A DNA stretch of 64,000 nt, from positions 1-64,000 of the forward strand of contig NZ_JAIQWW010000006.1 of assembly GCF_020164455.1 (NCBI RefSeq). The letters are read 5' to 3'. Positions 21,386 through 31,190 of the stretch are shown in pieces (position 1 is the stretch's first letter; each line of letters begins with the position of its first letter). Source of the stretch: Phyllobacterium chamaecytisi (lineage in GTDB: Bacteria; Pseudomonadota; Alphaproteobacteria; Rhizobiales; Rhizobiaceae). Made by a program: the position numbers and the translations under genes. The notes beneath the pieces are model-generated. The model did no database searches and was not told the origin of the DNA. It was given only the letters and a program-made list of their open reading frames with translations.

Positions 21386-21963
21386 AGCAGAATCATGAGG
21401 AACAGCGAGCCGACAATCATGATCACGAAAAACGTGGCCGTATAGGCATGGGATTTTTTCAGGGCGACGTGCGTCAAACGGTAGGTCAGGTACATTATGC
21501 CTCCATAGAGGACAAGGCCGAAACCTGTTGCCAAAGCGGGCCAACCAGGCAGCAGTAGCCGTGCCAACGTCGCTGGGACCATGAGCCAGGCCGCGATCGC
21601 GGTTCCCCAGTTGCTTGCCACGACATAGGGACTGAAACGCTTGTTAAGGCCAAGCCGCTTGGCACTGAGGGCGAGAATCACCAGCGGTACCACCCACGAT
21701 GCAAGATCGACGAACGCCACCCGGCCCATGATGGAAAAGCGGTTACCCGTTTCCGGCTGCAATGAGATCATATCGTTGGCGAAGATAATCCAGCCGAGAA
21801 TGAGCGGCGGCAGGGAAATCGTAATGGCATGGAATGACTGCCAAAAGCCATCTTCGGAGAAATCGAGCTGGTCAAGCCCGTCGGCATGGCCGTTCATCAT
21901 ACGCCAGGCGCCCCACAGATACTGCTGAATTTCGTCAAAATCCGGCATTTCACTCGTAGTCAT
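21337..21963 (-). CDS. Conserved integral membrane protein of unknown function
   Basis: A 208-residue protein with about five hydrophobic segments (roughly 46-64, 80-102, 118-140, 143-160 and 177-200). I do not recognise a named family. Its start overlaps the dapE stop in ATGA, so it is probably translationally coupled to dapE. The 3' end overlaps truA by 49 bp in convergent orientation. Confidence 0.75.
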   Translation of the reverse strand: MTTSEMPDFDEIQQYLWGAWRMMNGHADGLDQLDFSEDGFWQSFHAITISLPPLILGWIIFANDMISLQPETGNRFSIMGRVAFVDLASWVVPLVILALSAKRLGLNKRFSPYVVASNWGTAIAAWLMVPATLARLLLPGWPALATGFGLVLYGGIMYLTYRLTHVALKKSHAYTATFFVIMIVGSLFLMILLQSLLGISLPEPVMMG

Positions 21964-23147
21964 GCAAAAAAATCCGCGATGAACCGTTCGTAGATTTGCG
22001 TCAGTGTTTCAAGATCGGCAATAGCCACTCGCTCGTCAACCATATGCATCGTCTTACCGACAAGTCCGAATTCAACGACGGGGCAATAGTCCTTGATGAA
22101 CCGGGCATCCGAGGTGCCGCCTGATGTGGAAAGTTGCGGCCGCTTTCCTGTTGTCGCTTCGACCGCCGAGGTCAAGGTTCCGATGAGCTTTTCATCGTGC
22201 GTCAGAAAAACATGGCTCACGCGGTTACGCCAAGTCAACTCGTAGTTAACCGGCGTCTTTTTACCGGGGCGCAGCTTGTGACGACCCGCAGCCTTATCGA
22301 GACGGTTGTGGATCTCGGCCATCAGTGTCTCGTCGGTCCAGGTGTCGTTGAAACGAATATTGAACGTCGCGGTGGCCTTTGCCGGGATGACATTTACCGC
22401 CGGATTGCCGACGTCAATCGTTGTAATTTCGAGATTGGTGGCCTGGAAGTCTTTCGTTCCATTGTCGAAAGCGGGATAAAGCAAGCTTTCAACCAGCGTC
22501 ACCAGCCCTCGAATGGGGTTGTCGGCCAGGTGCGGATAGGCAACATGGCCCTGAACGCCATTAACGACAATCGTGCCCGACAACCCGCCACGGCGCCCGA
22601 TCTTCATCATGTCGCCCAGTTTGTCAGGATTGGTCGGTTCGCCAACGATTGCAGCGTCCCAGCTCTCGCCTTTTGCCTTGGCCCACTCCAACAGCTTCCC
22701 CGTCCCGTTGATGGACGGCCCCTCTTCGTCGCCGGTAATCACAAAGGATATCGAACCGTTGAGCCCCCCGTGCTTCTCCAGATGGCGCCCTACAGCCGCG
22801 ACAAAGCAGGCAATGCCACCCTTCATATCGACGGCGCCGCGTCCATACATTTCGCCATTGTGGATCGCTGCCGAGAATGGCGGGTAAGTCCAGGCTGCTT
22901 CGTCGCCGACGGGTACGACATCCGTGTGACCCGCGAACATCAGGTGAGGTCCGTTACCAGAGCGCCGCGCGTAAAGGTTTTCGACATCCGGTGTACCATC
23001 TTCACCGAAAGTTGGTCTTTCCACGGAGAAACCCAACGGTGCCAACATGGCTTCGAGTGCCGTCAACGCCCCCCCTTCCGCAGGTGTTATCGACGGACAT
23101 GCGATGAGTTCAGCAAGGTTCTGGACGGGATCGATCGAGGCTTTCAT
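21960..23147 (-). CDS. dapE: Succinyl-diaminopimelate desuccinylase
   Basis: DapE hydrolyses N-succinyl-LL-diaminopimelate in lysine and peptidoglycan synthesis. The 395-residue M20-family metalloenzyme shows FAGHTDVVPVGD (metal His, catalytic Asp), GRGAVDMKGGIACF (bridging Asp), TGDEEGPSINGTGK (catalytic Glu) and TSGGTSDARFI. ATG 23147 (MKASIDPV) fits the conserved N-terminus. dapD, which acts two steps earlier, lies 1.2 kb upstream on the same strand, separated by a plus-strand reductase gene. Confidence 0.95.
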   Translation of the reverse strand: MKASIDPVQNLAELIACPSITPAEGGALTALEAMLAPLGFSVERPTFGEDGTPDVENLYARRSGNGPHLMFAGHTDVVPVGDEAAWTYPPFSAAIHNGEMYGRGAVDMKGGIACFVAAVGRHLEKHGGLNGSISFVITGDEEGPSINGTGKLLEWAKAKGESWDAAIVGEPTNPDKLGDMMKIGRRGGLSGTIVVNGVQGHVAYPHLADNPIRGLVTLVESLLYPAFDNGTKDFQATNLEITTIDVGNPAVNVIPAKATATFNIRFNDTWTDETLMAEIHNRLDKAAGRHKLRPGKKTPVNYELTWRNRVSHVFLTHDEKLIGTLTSAVEATTGKRPQLSTSGGTSDARFIKDYCPVVEFGLVGKTMHMVDERVAIADLETLTQIYERFIADFFA

Positions 23148-23247
23148 GGTCAAAGCGATAATGGAAAAGCACGATCCTGTCACGTACTGGATGGGGGTTC
23201 CTGCGTCTGATTTAATAACACCAGCGACTCAACCAAGGACCAGCAAC

Positions 23248-24264
23248 ATGATCGGAATTAATAGCCGGATCGTCATAGCCGGCGCCGGGTCGATCGGATG
23301 CTATGCGGGGGGACGCCTCGCTGCAGCAGGCAAGGCAGTCACCCTGTTGGTTCGGCCGCGGATGATGGAGGGACTTCAACAGGAGGGCTTGAGAATCATT
23401 GACCCGGATGGATCGGAAAAACTGGTGGAGCCCGGGCAATTTTCCCTGACAAGTGATCCTGAGATCGCCTTCCGGCAAGCCGACATTGTTCTCGTCGCCG
23501 TCAAGAGCGGCGCAACCGACGAAATGGCAAAGTCGATAAGGGAAAGTGCGCCATCCAATGTCATTGTGGTCAGCCTGCAAAATGGCGTCGGAAACGCTGA
23601 TACTCTCCGCCAACATCTGCCTCCGGAAGCGACTGTTGTCTCCGGAATGGTTCCATTCAATGTCGTCAAGTCTGAGCCTGGCGTCAGCCCGCTTAATGTA
23701 AGGCGGACAATGCCAGGGACCATTCTCATCGACGACACCCTGGACGGCTTGGCAGAGGTTCTTTCGGTTTCGGGGCTCTCCGTCCAGGTGCATTCGGACA
23801 TGCAAGGTATCCTGTGGGGCAAACTGCTGATAAATCTCAATAATGCTCTCAATGCCCTTTCAAACCTGCCGCTCGTTGAACAGTTGGCGGATCGAAATTG
23901 GCGGCTGTTGATAGCGGATCAGATGAGCGAAGGTCTCAAAGTTGTGAGAGCGCACGGTATCACGCCGGCACAAGTGCAAGGGGCACCGCCCGCCGTTCTC
24001 CCCTGGATACTCCGATTGCCGAATTTTCTGTTTCGCATCGCCGCGGCGCGAATGCTCGCGATCAACCCGCACGCCCGCTCATCCATGTGGGAAGATCTGT
24101 CGCGGGGGCGCGCCACCGAGATTGATTACCTGCAGGGGGTGATCATCCGGTTGGCCGACGAGAAAAATATCGCAGTCCCGCTCACCCGCAAGGTCTCTGC
24201 CTGTGTGAAACAGGCTGAGGGCAAGCCATTGCGAAGTCATTCCGTCGAAGACATTCGCTGGTGA
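23248..24264 (+). CDS. 2-dehydropantoate 2-reductase family protein
   Basis: A 338-residue NADPH-dependent ketopantoate reductase (PanE/ApbA) family protein. The Rossmann motif is IVIAGAGSIGCYAGGRLAAAG. Further family marks are VSLQNGVGNADTL (catalytic Lys-type region), WGKLLINLNNALNAL and SSMWEDLSRGRATEIDYLQG. ATG 23248 has AAGGA 8 bases upstream. The gene is inserted between dapE and dapD in the opposite orientation. Many genomes carry several PanE paralogs, so a role in pantothenate synthesis is likely but not certain. Confidence 0.85.
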   Translation: MIGINSRIVIAGAGSIGCYAGGRLAAAGKAVTLLVRPRMMEGLQQEGLRIIDPDGSEKLVEPGQFSLTSDPEIAFRQADIVLVAVKSGATDEMAKSIRESAPSNVIVVSLQNGVGNADTLRQHLPPEATVVSGMVPFNVVKSEPGVSPLNVRRTMPGTILIDDTLDGLAEVLSVSGLSVQVHSDMQGILWGKLLINLNNALNALSNLPLVEQLADRNWRLLIADQMSEGLKVVRAHGITPAQVQGAPPAVLPWILRLPNFLFRIAAARMLAINPHARSSMWEDLSRGRATEIDYLQGVIIRLADEKNIAVPLTRKVSACVKQAEGKPLRSHSVEDIRW

Positions 24265-24276
24265 CCATTCAGGAAG

Positions 24277-24297
24277 GAGGGCTCTGAAAACCCTCTT
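24277..24297. terminator. Possible convergent terminator
   Basis: GAGGG and CCCTC form a short stem around a CTCTGAAAA loop, followed by TTT, between the convergent panE-like and dapD genes. The stem is weak. Confidence 0.35.
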
Positions 24298-24309
24298 TCC
24301 CGAATTCGA

Positions 24310-25164
24310 TCAATCGCGCAGCAACTCATTAATGGAGGTCTTCGAACGCGTCTTTTCATCGACGCGCTTGACGATCACGGCGCAATAAAGGCTGGGACCC
24401 CAGTTCTCGCCCGGGACATTCTTGCCGGGCATTGAACCGGCTACGACCACCGAGTAGGGAGGGACTTCGCCATAGAAAATCTCACCGGTAGCGCGATCCA
24501 CGATCTTGGTCGATTTGCCGATAAATACGCCCATACCAAGAACTGAACCTTCGCGAACGATACAGCCCTCGACCACCTCGGAACGTGCTCCGATAAAGCA
24601 ATTGTCTTCAATGATCGTAGGTCCGGCCTGCATGGGTTCGAGAACACCGCCAATGCCGACGCCACCTGACAGGTGCACGTGCTTGCCTATCTGTGCGCAG
24701 GAACCAACGCCCGCCCAGGTGTCGACCATAGTCCCCTCATCGACGTAAGCGCCAAGGTTGACAAAAGATGGCATCAGGATCACGCCGGGGGCAATATAGG
24801 CAGAGCGGCGGACAATCGACCCGGGAACGGTGCGAATACCTGATCTGGCAAATTCGGTCGCACCCCAGCCGTCAAACTTCGATGGCACCTTGTCCCACCA
24901 GGTCGCACCACCTGGACCACCCTCGATAATGCCCATCGGGTTAAGCCGGAAGGAAAGCAGGACCGCCCTTTTCAACCATTGATTGACTTTCCAGTCGCCG
25001 TTCGACTGCTTCTCCGCAACGCGAACTTCTCCGCTATCGAGCAGCAAAAGAGAGGCCTCGACTGCTTCCCGTATTTCGCCGCGCGTTTCGGTGCTGATTG
25101 CGTCGCGTTCTTCGAAGGCCTTGTCGATCGTCTTCTCGAGACTGGTCAGATCAGGCTTGGACAT
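24310..25164 (-). CDS. dapD: 2,3,4,5-tetrahydropyridine-2,6-dicarboxylate N-succinyltransferase
   Basis: DapD succinylates tetrahydrodipicolinate in the diaminopimelate pathway. The 284-residue protein has an N-terminal alpha domain and a left-handed beta helix of hexapeptide repeats (about 105-240), with [20 protein letters not shown] as signature. C-terminal residues after [10 protein letters not shown] complete the family fold. Confidence 0.96.
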   Translation of the reverse strand: MSKPDLTSLEKTIDKAFEERDAISTETRGEIREAVEASLLLLDSGEVRVAEKQSNGDWKVNQWLKRAVLLSFRLNPMGIIEGGPGGATWWDKVPSKFDGWGATEFARSGIRTVPGSIVRRSAYIAPGVILMPSFVNLGAYVDEGTMVDTWAGVGSCAQIGKHVHLSGGVGIGGVLEPMQAGPTIIEDNCFIGARSEVVEGCIVREGSVLGMGVFIGKSTKIVDRATGEIFYGEVPPYSVVVAGSMPGKNVPGENWGPSLYCAVIVKRVDEKTRSKTSINELLRD

Positions 25165-25321
25165 TTTCAGATCACTCCATTAAACGGGCGGGTTATGGCT
25201 AATGACAAGGGCTACTATGTTAAGTCTGCGAGAGCGTCAATTCGCTGCGCCACATTGTTGGATGACGAATCGATTTTTATGTCTCTAAGCGCCATAAGTG
25301 TCCGCAGAAGGAGAAAAACAA

Positions 25322-26164
25322 TTGAACACTGATGAAAAACACAGCTGGACGCCATTCTCGCATTCTTCCGAAGCCGTGCGCCGCGTAGAGAGCGCACCGG
25401 AAACGCCACAAACCCAATCGCCTACCTATCGCCTGGCCTTTGCCGATCCAGATTTCATGACGAAGCGTGAACTTCGTGCAGTGCGTCTGCAGCTCGAATT
25501 GCTCAAGCCGGAGATGGCGCTGGCCGAGCGCGGCATTCGATCAACCGTCGTGCTTTTCGGCGGGGCGCGCATTCCTGAGCCGGGCGGTGCTGCCTGGGCT
25601 GCAAAAAACGAAATCCAGAAGAAGAACCTCGAAGCCAATTCTCACTATTACGCCGAGGCACGCAAGTTCGCCCAGCTTTGCTCGACCTACTCTTCAACGA
25701 CCTATAATCGCGAATTCGTTGTCGTTACCGGAGGCGGGCCCGGGGTGATGGAGGCCGGCAATCGTGGCGCCGCGGACGTCGGCGCGCCAACGATAGGGCT
25801 TAATATCGTGCTGCCGCACGAACAGGCACCTAACGCCTACGTAACGCCTGAGCTTTGCTTCAACTTCCACTACTTTGCCATTCGCAAGATGCATTTCCTC
25901 ATGCGTGCCAAGGCTATGGCGATCTTTCCTGGTGGCTTCGGGACGATGGACGAGACTTTCGAAGCCCTCACCCTCATTCAGACCGGACGTATGGAGCGCA
26001 TTCCTTTTCTCCTGTTTGGCAAGCCATTTTGGGAAAAGGCTATCAACTTCGATTTCCTGGCGGAGCAGGGAGTCATTTCGCCGTCCGATCGCGAGCTGAT
26101 TACATTCGTCGATACTGCCGAGGAGGCTTGGGACGTGATCAAGACCTTCTACGATCTTTCCTGA
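25322..26164 (+). CDS. LOG-family (TIGR00730) protein
   Basis: A 280-residue protein of the LOG/lysine-decarboxylase-like family, many members of which are cytokinin-activating phosphoribohydrolases. The two key motifs are present: VTGGGPGVMEAGNRGA and FPGGFGTMDETFE (PGGxGTxxE). The approximately 80-residue N-terminal extension is typical of the longer bacterial subgroup. The start is TTG at 25322, supported by AGAAGGAG 8 bases upstream. Its true substrate is unknown. It overlaps the convergent DUF817 gene by 16 bp. Confidence 0.85.
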   Translation: MNTDEKHSWTPFSHSSEAVRRVESAPETPQTQSPTYRLAFADPDFMTKRELRAVRLQLELLKPEMALAERGIRSTVVLFGGARIPEPGGAAWAAKNEIQKKNLEANSHYYAEARKFAQLCSTYSSTTYNREFVVVTGGGPGVMEAGNRGAADVGAPTIGLNIVLPHEQAPNAYVTPELCFNFHYFAIRKMHFLMRAKAMAIFPGGFGTMDETFEALTLIQTGRMERIPFLLFGKPFWEKAINFDFLAEQGVISPSDRELITFVDTAEEAWDVIKTFYDLS

Positions 26165-27015
26165 TTTTCGTCATTGCCGCGTGGCGGATAGACCCAGGTC
26201 ACCAGTACGACGGAAATGATCATCAGCAGATACCAGGATCCCAGCTTTGCAAAAGACACCGGCGCCCATCCATTGACCTGCGCCGGATAAATCCAAGCCC
26301 TTGACCAGGTGCCGGTGTTTTCGGCAGCCCAGATGAACAACGCAACAAGAAAGAAAGCTACGAGCAAGGGCATTTTGTGGCGAAAGCGGAAGACGCGATA
26401 ATGCATCGTGGTGCGCCAGAACAGGGCGATTGTCGCAGCAAAAAGGACAACCCTGATGTCCGGTATGAAATGATGCGCAAAGAAGTTCGCATAAATGGCA
26501 ATGGCGAGCAGAAACGTCAGCGGGAATGAGGGGTAGCGTTCAAGCCTGATATCGAATATCCGATTGATGCGCGCCATATATGAGCCGACTGCTGCATACA
26601 TGAAACCTGAAAACAGCGGCACCCCGCCAATTCTGAAAATATTGGCTTCCGGATAAATCCATGATCCCACATGGGTTTTGAATATCTCCATGATTGTTCC
26701 GACCACATGGAAAATGAAAATGACCTTGGCTTCTTCCCAGGTCTCCAGTCTAAATAGCAACATGCAAACTTGAATCGTGAGGGCTACAAAAAAGAGAAAG
26801 TCGTAGCGCGCTAGCCAGCTGCCATCGGGCCAGAAAAACCGTGTTAGCATGATCGCGGCAAGCAGCGCACCACCGAAGAGACAGGCCCAAGCCTGTTTGA
26901 TCCCGAAAACGATAAACTCGACAAGAGCGCCACAAAAACCGGACTGCGGCAATCGTTCAAGCACACGATGCGCCGCATCATCGATTATCGCTTCAACGGA
27001 GGTAAACCGCTTCAA
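26149..27015 (-). CDS. DUF817 family membrane protein
   Basis: A 288-residue integral membrane protein with about eight hydrophobic segments. The block HVVGTIMEIFKTHVGSWIYP and the later WSRAWIYPAQVNGW are characteristic of DUF817, as I recall. No function is known. The only start near the beginning is TTG at 27015, which overlaps the nucleotidase stop (TTGA), so it is coupled to the gene before it. Confidence 0.82.
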   Translation of the reverse strand: MKRFTSVEAIIDDAAHRVLERLPQSGFCGALVEFIVFGIKQAWACLFGGALLAAIMLTRFFWPDGSWLARYDFLFFVALTIQVCMLLFRLETWEEAKVIFIFHVVGTIMEIFKTHVGSWIYPEANIFRIGGVPLFSGFMYAAVGSYMARINRIFDIRLERYPSFPLTFLLAIAIYANFFAHHFIPDIRVVLFAATIALFWRTTMHYRVFRFRHKMPLLVAFFLVALFIWAAENTGTWSRAWIYPAQVNGWAPVSFAKLGSWYLLMIISVVLVTWVYPPRGNDENQERS

Positions 27016-27737
27016 GCAGGCACATTCAGCGCCGTCTGACCGGGCAGGATAGCACTGAGGAACGAGGCCAGGTTGTCCGTAACATAGTCGACGTGATCGG
27101 TATGACCCGGATCGCGCTCCCAGATTTCCGAGAATGTCGGTTCGAAATTGTTTGGAACGATCAGCACCGTCGTCATCCCCAGAGCTTTGGGCACGATAAG
27201 GTTGCGCGCCAGATCTTCGAACATCACGCTGCTTGCCGCGTCGATCTTGTGCAGCGCTAAAAAGCGGTCATAAGTCGCTTGAGCAGGCTTTGGCAGCAAT
27301 TCCGCCGCGACAATATCGAAGATGTCATCGAACTCATCAAGAACGCCAAGCTGACGGGCAGCGCGCTCGGCATGTCCGCGATTACCGTTGGTGAAAATGA
27401 ACTTGCGACCAGGCAGTTGCCGGATGGCGGTGGCCAATGAAGGGTCCGGCACCAGCCAGGAATAATCGATATCGTGGACTTTCTGTAGAAAGTCGTCCGG
27501 ATCGATCTCGTAACGGTCCATCAATCCTTTGAGCGTCGTGCCATAATCCTTGTAAAATTGCTTCTGCATCTGCCGCGCATCGGTCCGGGACAGCTTCAGA
27601 AGATCAGCAACATAGTCCGTCATTTTCACATCGATCTGGGAAAACAGATTTGAATGATGTGGATACAGGGTATTGTCGAGATCAAAGACCCAATCGGTCA
27701 CATGGGCAAAGTTCAAGGATTCTGGTTGATTTGTCAT
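27012..27737 (-). CDS. Pyrimidine 5'-nucleotidase (HAD superfamily)
   Basis: A 241-residue HAD hydrolase related to yeast Sdt1 and plant/bacterial pyrimidine 5'-nucleotidases. Motif I is VFDLDNTLYP (DxDxT), motif II is FIFTNGNRGHA and motif III/IV includes SVMFEDLARNL. In rhizobial genomes this gene is often near argB and dapD, as here. The substrate is probably a nucleotide monophosphate. Confidence 0.85.
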   Translation of the reverse strand: MTNQPESLNFAHVTDWVFDLDNTLYPHHSNLFSQIDVKMTDYVADLLKLSRTDARQMQKQFYKDYGTTLKGLMDRYEIDPDDFLQKVHDIDYSWLVPDPSLATAIRQLPGRKFIFTNGNRGHAERAARQLGVLDEFDDIFDIVAAELLPKPAQATYDRFLALHKIDAASSVMFEDLARNLIVPKALGMTTVLIVPNNFEPTFSEIWERDPGHTDHVDYVTDNLASFLSAILPGQTALNVPA

Positions 27738-27908
27738 ACGCGATTAAGGTTCCGCCGTTTTCTGATAGGCAAAAGCAAATGCAGAAAATTCTGTTTCGCT
27801 CCCGAATCAATAGACGAAAAGAGTCTGAACTACGACCGTTTTTAAATTTTTCGCTAATAACCGCTTCATTTGTTCCTCGTATTGGTTAAGAGCTGTCTCC
27901 GAGGTCCG

Positions 27909-28664
27909 ATGTCCAGAATTCTCCTCAAATGTGCAATGGTTATGGTCGTTTCCGTTATGGGCTCCCTGCTGATTACCGGGGCCATCATGACGGCCAACGA
28001 TATGCATGACGCAAGGGGATATATGATCGCGACCATTTGCCCCTTGATGATTTCTCCAGCCATTTCCTTCATCGTCTTTCGCCAGTCGGAAAAACTGCGG
28101 CTGACCCTCGAAAGACTCAATCACGTCATGCGGGAGCTTGAGACCACCAATGCGAAACTGTTCGAGAAGTCATCACGCGATAGTATGACAGGCCTGCTCA
28201 ATCGCGAAGCGTTCTTCAACCATATCGAGGATGTCCGTACGCGAGAGGCAAGTTCTCTCCTGATCATAGACGCGGATCATTTCAAAAAAATCAATGATGT
28301 TCATGGCCATTACAATGGCGATGGCGCGTTGATGGCAATTGCTCAGAGTATCGCTGGCTGTCTTGGAAAAGAGGACAGTATCGGACGCATCGGCGGCGAG
28401 GAATTCGCTGTCTTTCTCGCAACGGATGATGAGGACAATGTAAAATCTGTTGCCGAAAACATTCGGGCGGCAGTGAACCGCATTGAGTTCCGTACTCCGG
28501 AAAACGAACGCGTCTCGTTGAGTGTCAGTATTGGGGGTATTGTTGGTCTGGCAAGTGGAGCGATCGCCGATCATTTTCAGATCGCCGATCGCAGGTTGTA
28601 TGAGGCCAAACGCAACGGCCGCAATTGTGTGATCATCGAGTCAAACATGAAGAATGCGGCTTGA
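27909..28664 (+). CDS. Membrane-bound diguanylate cyclase (GGDEF)
   Basis: A 251-residue protein with two membrane segments (about 8-30 and 40-60), a short coiled linker and a C-terminal GGDEF domain (about 90-250). The active-site signature is GGEEF in RIGGEEFAVFL. The inhibitory I-site RxxD is not intact: GKED occupies the position, so product inhibition may be weak. No sensory domain beyond the membrane hairpin is visible. ATG 27909 has GAGG 6 bases upstream. Confidence 0.9.
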   Translation: MSRILLKCAMVMVVSVMGSLLITGAIMTANDMHDARGYMIATICPLMISPAISFIVFRQSEKLRLTLERLNHVMRELETTNAKLFEKSSRDSMTGLLNREAFFNHIEDVRTREASSLLIIDADHFKKINDVHGHYNGDGALMAIAQSIAGCLGKEDSIGRIGGEEFAVFLATDDEDNVKSVAENIRAAVNRIEFRTPENERVSLSVSIGGIVGLASGAIADHFQIADRRLYEAKRNGRNCVIIESNMKNAA

Positions 28665-28692
28665 GATGACCCATCGATAGAAGGCTTGTTTC

Positions 28693-29526
28693 TTAGACCG
28701 TTGCCGGATCCAATGGATCAACATCTTTCCAGCGCGCAGCCAGTTTTTCCATGTCGGCTTTCTCAAACGCATCTCTCAGCGCGGCGAAGGATGGCAACAC
28801 GAAATATGCCCGTTGGAACTTGTCGATTTCATACGCAGTACGCATCACCGTTTCCAGATCGAATGGTACGTGATGGGCGTCCGGACTCGTTACAGCGAAT
28901 TGCAGTTCACTGAACGACGACATAAGACCGGCACCAAACGCTTTGAGTGATGCGCCCCCCTCACGCATAAGACCAAACTCGGCAGTGTACCAGTAAAGCC
29001 GGCCTGCCAGCTGTTCTCCGCCCATGCGAGATGCGGCACCACCCTTCTCACCATAAAGCTGCATGAAATCGGCAAATACCGGTTGGCTGAGAATAGGAAC
29101 GTGACCGAAGAAATCATGAAACATGTCCGGCTCAACGATATAGTCGAGTTCCTTCTTGCTGCGCAGCCAGTTCGTCACCGGAAAGCGCCGGTTGGCAAGA
29201 TGGTCGAAAAACGGCTCATTCGGGATAAGACCTGGCACGGCAACGATTTCCCAACCGGTCAGCTTATGAAGCCGCTCGCTCACCTCGTGAAAATCCGGTA
29301 TTCGGTCGAGAAGTCCTAGGGCATCCACGCCGTCGAGATAGCTGTGGTGCGCAAGCTTCTCCGTCAATTTTGTCTGGCGATCGCACAGGGTACGCCAGAC
29401 CTCTTGGTCTTCATCGGAATAGTCATATTTCTGTTCAACGGTGAAATCCGCCTGGCAAACCGCATAGTTACCGCGAAGTCCCTGTTCGGCACACTCCCGG
29501 GCATAAGCCTCAACGCTGATAGTCAT
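28693..29526 (-). CDS. phhA: Phenylalanine 4-monooxygenase
   Basis: PhhA hydroxylates phenylalanine to tyrosine with tetrahydropterin and iron. The 277-residue single-domain bacterial form shows PDMFHDFFGHVPIL with two iron histidines and the third ligand Glu in YWYTAEFGLM. WRTLCDRQTKL and DRIPDFHEVSERLHKLTGWE are further family blocks. The Shine-Dalgarno AGGAGGA has a perfect complement 12 bases upstream (see hairpin). A divergent Lrp regulator probably controls it. Confidence 0.95.
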   Translation of the reverse strand: MTISVEAYARECAEQGLRGNYAVCQADFTVEQKYDYSDEDQEVWRTLCDRQTKLTEKLAHHSYLDGVDALGLLDRIPDFHEVSERLHKLTGWEIVAVPGLIPNEPFFDHLANRRFPVTNWLRSKKELDYIVEPDMFHDFFGHVPILSQPVFADFMQLYGEKGGAASRMGGEQLAGRLYWYTAEFGLMREGGASLKAFGAGLMSSFSELQFAVTSPDAHHVPFDLETVMRTAYEIDKFQRAYFVLPSFAALRDAFEKADMEKLAARWKDVDPLDPATV

Positions 29527-29530
29527 CGTT

Positions 29531-29556
29531 TCCTCCTAGATTGGTTTCCAGGAGGA
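29531..29556 (-). promoter_or_regulatory. Hairpin sequestering the phhA ribosome-binding site
   Basis: On the minus strand TCCTCCT, a 12-base loop and AGGAGGA lie just before the phhA ATG. The second arm is the phhA Shine-Dalgarno, 4 bases from the start codon. The 7-bp stem is perfect. A role in translational control is inference. Confidence 0.45.
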
Positions 29557-29578
29557 TACGATGGGGAAATGAGGGGAT

Positions 29579-29607
29579 TTGACTTAATCAGCTGCGCTAA
29601 GCATCAT
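29579..29607 (+). promoter_or_regulatory. Candidate promoter of the Lrp-family gene
   Basis: TTGACT (29579-29584), a 17-bp spacer and CATCAT (29602-29607) resemble a sigma-70 promoter 37 bp upstream of the GTG start. Confidence 0.45.
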
Positions 29608-29643
29608 TATGAGTGAATTAACAAATGATAGGGAGAGTTTTGA

Positions 29644-30126
29644 GTGACTTCACCTCAATTCAGCGACTTCGAAATCAAAATGCTACAAATTCTCCAAAGC
29701 AATGGGCGCGTTGCGATAACTGACCTCGCCCAATTGATCGGCCTGTCCGCCACGCCCTGCGCCCGCCGCTTCGAGCAGTTGCAGGAAAGCGGGGTTATCA
29801 AAGGCTTTGCAGCCACCATTGACAGACGATCGATCGGACTGATGGTAGAAGTCTTCATACAGGTGCGTCTCAACACCCATAGCGACGATTCTCCCGAGCG
29901 CTTTATCGCAGAAATTCAGCGTATGGACGAGGTTTCGTCTTGCTGGACCATGACCGGCGAACATGATTTTCTTCTGCATGTCATGGTGCCCACCGTGGAC
30001 GATCTCAATGCTTTCGTCATGCACAGGCTGATGCGCTTGAAGGGCGTGCGAGATGTGCATACCCAACTGGTGCTGCAGAATATCAAAGGGCCCGGGAAAA
30101 TCCCGCTCGATCATCTCAAAAAGTGA
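29644..30126 (+). CDS. Lrp/AsnC-family transcriptional regulator
   Basis: A 160-residue regulator with an N-terminal winged helix (about residues 8-60, ITDLAQLIGLSATPCARRF) and a C-terminal RAM ligand-binding domain (VSSCWTMTGEHDFLLHVM). The start is GTG 29644 with AGGGAG about 8 bases upstream. It is divergent from phhA, so control of phenylalanine hydroxylation is a good guess. Its TGA and the convergent argB stop lie in one TGATCA palindrome with no bases between them. Confidence 0.9.
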   Translation: MTSPQFSDFEIKMLQILQSNGRVAITDLAQLIGLSATPCARRFEQLQESGVIKGFAATIDRRSIGLMVEVFIQVRLNTHSDDSPERFIAEIQRMDEVSSCWTMTGEHDFLLHVMVPTVDDLNAFVMHRLMRLKGVRDVHTQLVLQNIKGPGKIPLDHLKK

Positions 30127-31029
30127 TCACGGAACGAGCAGCGTTCCTGCACCGCGTTCCGTGAAAAGTTCGAGCAGAACCGAATGAGGCGTCTTGCCAT
30201 TAAGGATGACCACACCCTCGACACCGCGATTGATCGCATCGATACAGGTTTCAACCTTCGGGATCATGCCCCCTGATATGGTGCCGTCCTTGATCAGAGC
30301 ACGTGCCTGCGCGACGGAAAGTTCCTTGATAAGCTGCTTGTCCTTGTCGAGAACACCGGGAACATCCGTCAAAAATAAAAGGCGAGAGGCGGCAAGCGCG
30401 CCGGCGATGGCGCCAGCGAACGTATCTGCATTGATATTGTAAGTGTGGCCATCACGCCCGGGCGCAACAGGCGCAATGACGGGTATCATCTCGGAACGAG
30501 CAAGAAGGTCGAGCAGCGTGCGGTCGACTTCTACCGGCTCTCCGACAAATCCGAGGTCGACGATCTTCTCGATGTTGGAATCGGGATCGATGATGGTCTT
30601 TTTCGCCTTTTCGGCAAAGACCATATTGCCATCCTTGCCGCACAGGCCGATTGCCCATTCGCCCTCGGCATTGATCAAAGCGACGATTTCCTTGTTGATC
30701 GAGCCAGCGAGCACCATTTCGACGATTTCGAGCGTCTTCGCGTCGGTTACGCGCAGTCCGCCTTCGAACTTGGACTCGATGCCCATGCGTGCCAGCATGG
30801 ATGCGATCTGCGGTCCGCCGCCGTGGACAACGATGGGATTTATACCGGACTGCTTGAGAAGCGCTATGTCGCGGGCAAACGCCTTACCGAGAGCCGCGTC
30901 ACCCATGGCATGGCCACCATATTTTACGACGACGGTCTTGTTTTCATAGCGCTGCATATAGGGCAGAGCAGCAGAAAGCAGACTTGCCTGAATTTCAGCA
31001 GTGTGGTCGGCGTCGGATGTGGAGGACAT
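30127..31029 (-). CDS. argB: Acetylglutamate kinase
   Basis: ArgB phosphorylates N-acetylglutamate, the second step of arginine synthesis. The 300-residue protein shows [25 protein letters not shown] and the C-terminal [14 protein letters not shown], all hallmark segments. ATG 31029 has GGAG 7 bases upstream. In related genomes argB usually follows engB directly; here three plus-strand genes lie between them. Confidence 0.96.
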   Translation of the reverse strand: MSSTSDADHTAEIQASLLSAALPYMQRYENKTVVVKYGGHAMGDAALGKAFARDIALLKQSGINPIVVHGGGPQIASMLARMGIESKFEGGLRVTDAKTLEIVEMVLAGSINKEIVALINAEGEWAIGLCGKDGNMVFAEKAKKTIIDPDSNIEKIVDLGFVGEPVEVDRTLLDLLARSEMIPVIAPVAPGRDGHTYNINADTFAGAIAGALAASRLLFLTDVPGVLDKDKQLIKELSVAQARALIKDGTISGGMIPKVETCIDAINRGVEGVVILNGKTPHSVLLELFTERGAGTLLVP

Positions 31030-31190
31030 GCGCAAGCTCCAGCTTGGGAAGGACGGGGGTTCTTAACGCTAAAGACGGTTTCGGGCAAACATGATTTAGG
31101 CCATTTGCAGACGTTTTTCTTATCCGCCATTGACAGTGCAACCCCTCGGCAGATTTAAATTGAGCGATAAGAGTTGGAAACGCCATTTAT

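Noticed and set aside
23047-23247. Longer PanE-like protein starting at 23047
   Set aside because: The extension is antisense to the start of dapE and the Rossmann motif begins right after ATG 23248, which has AAGGA.
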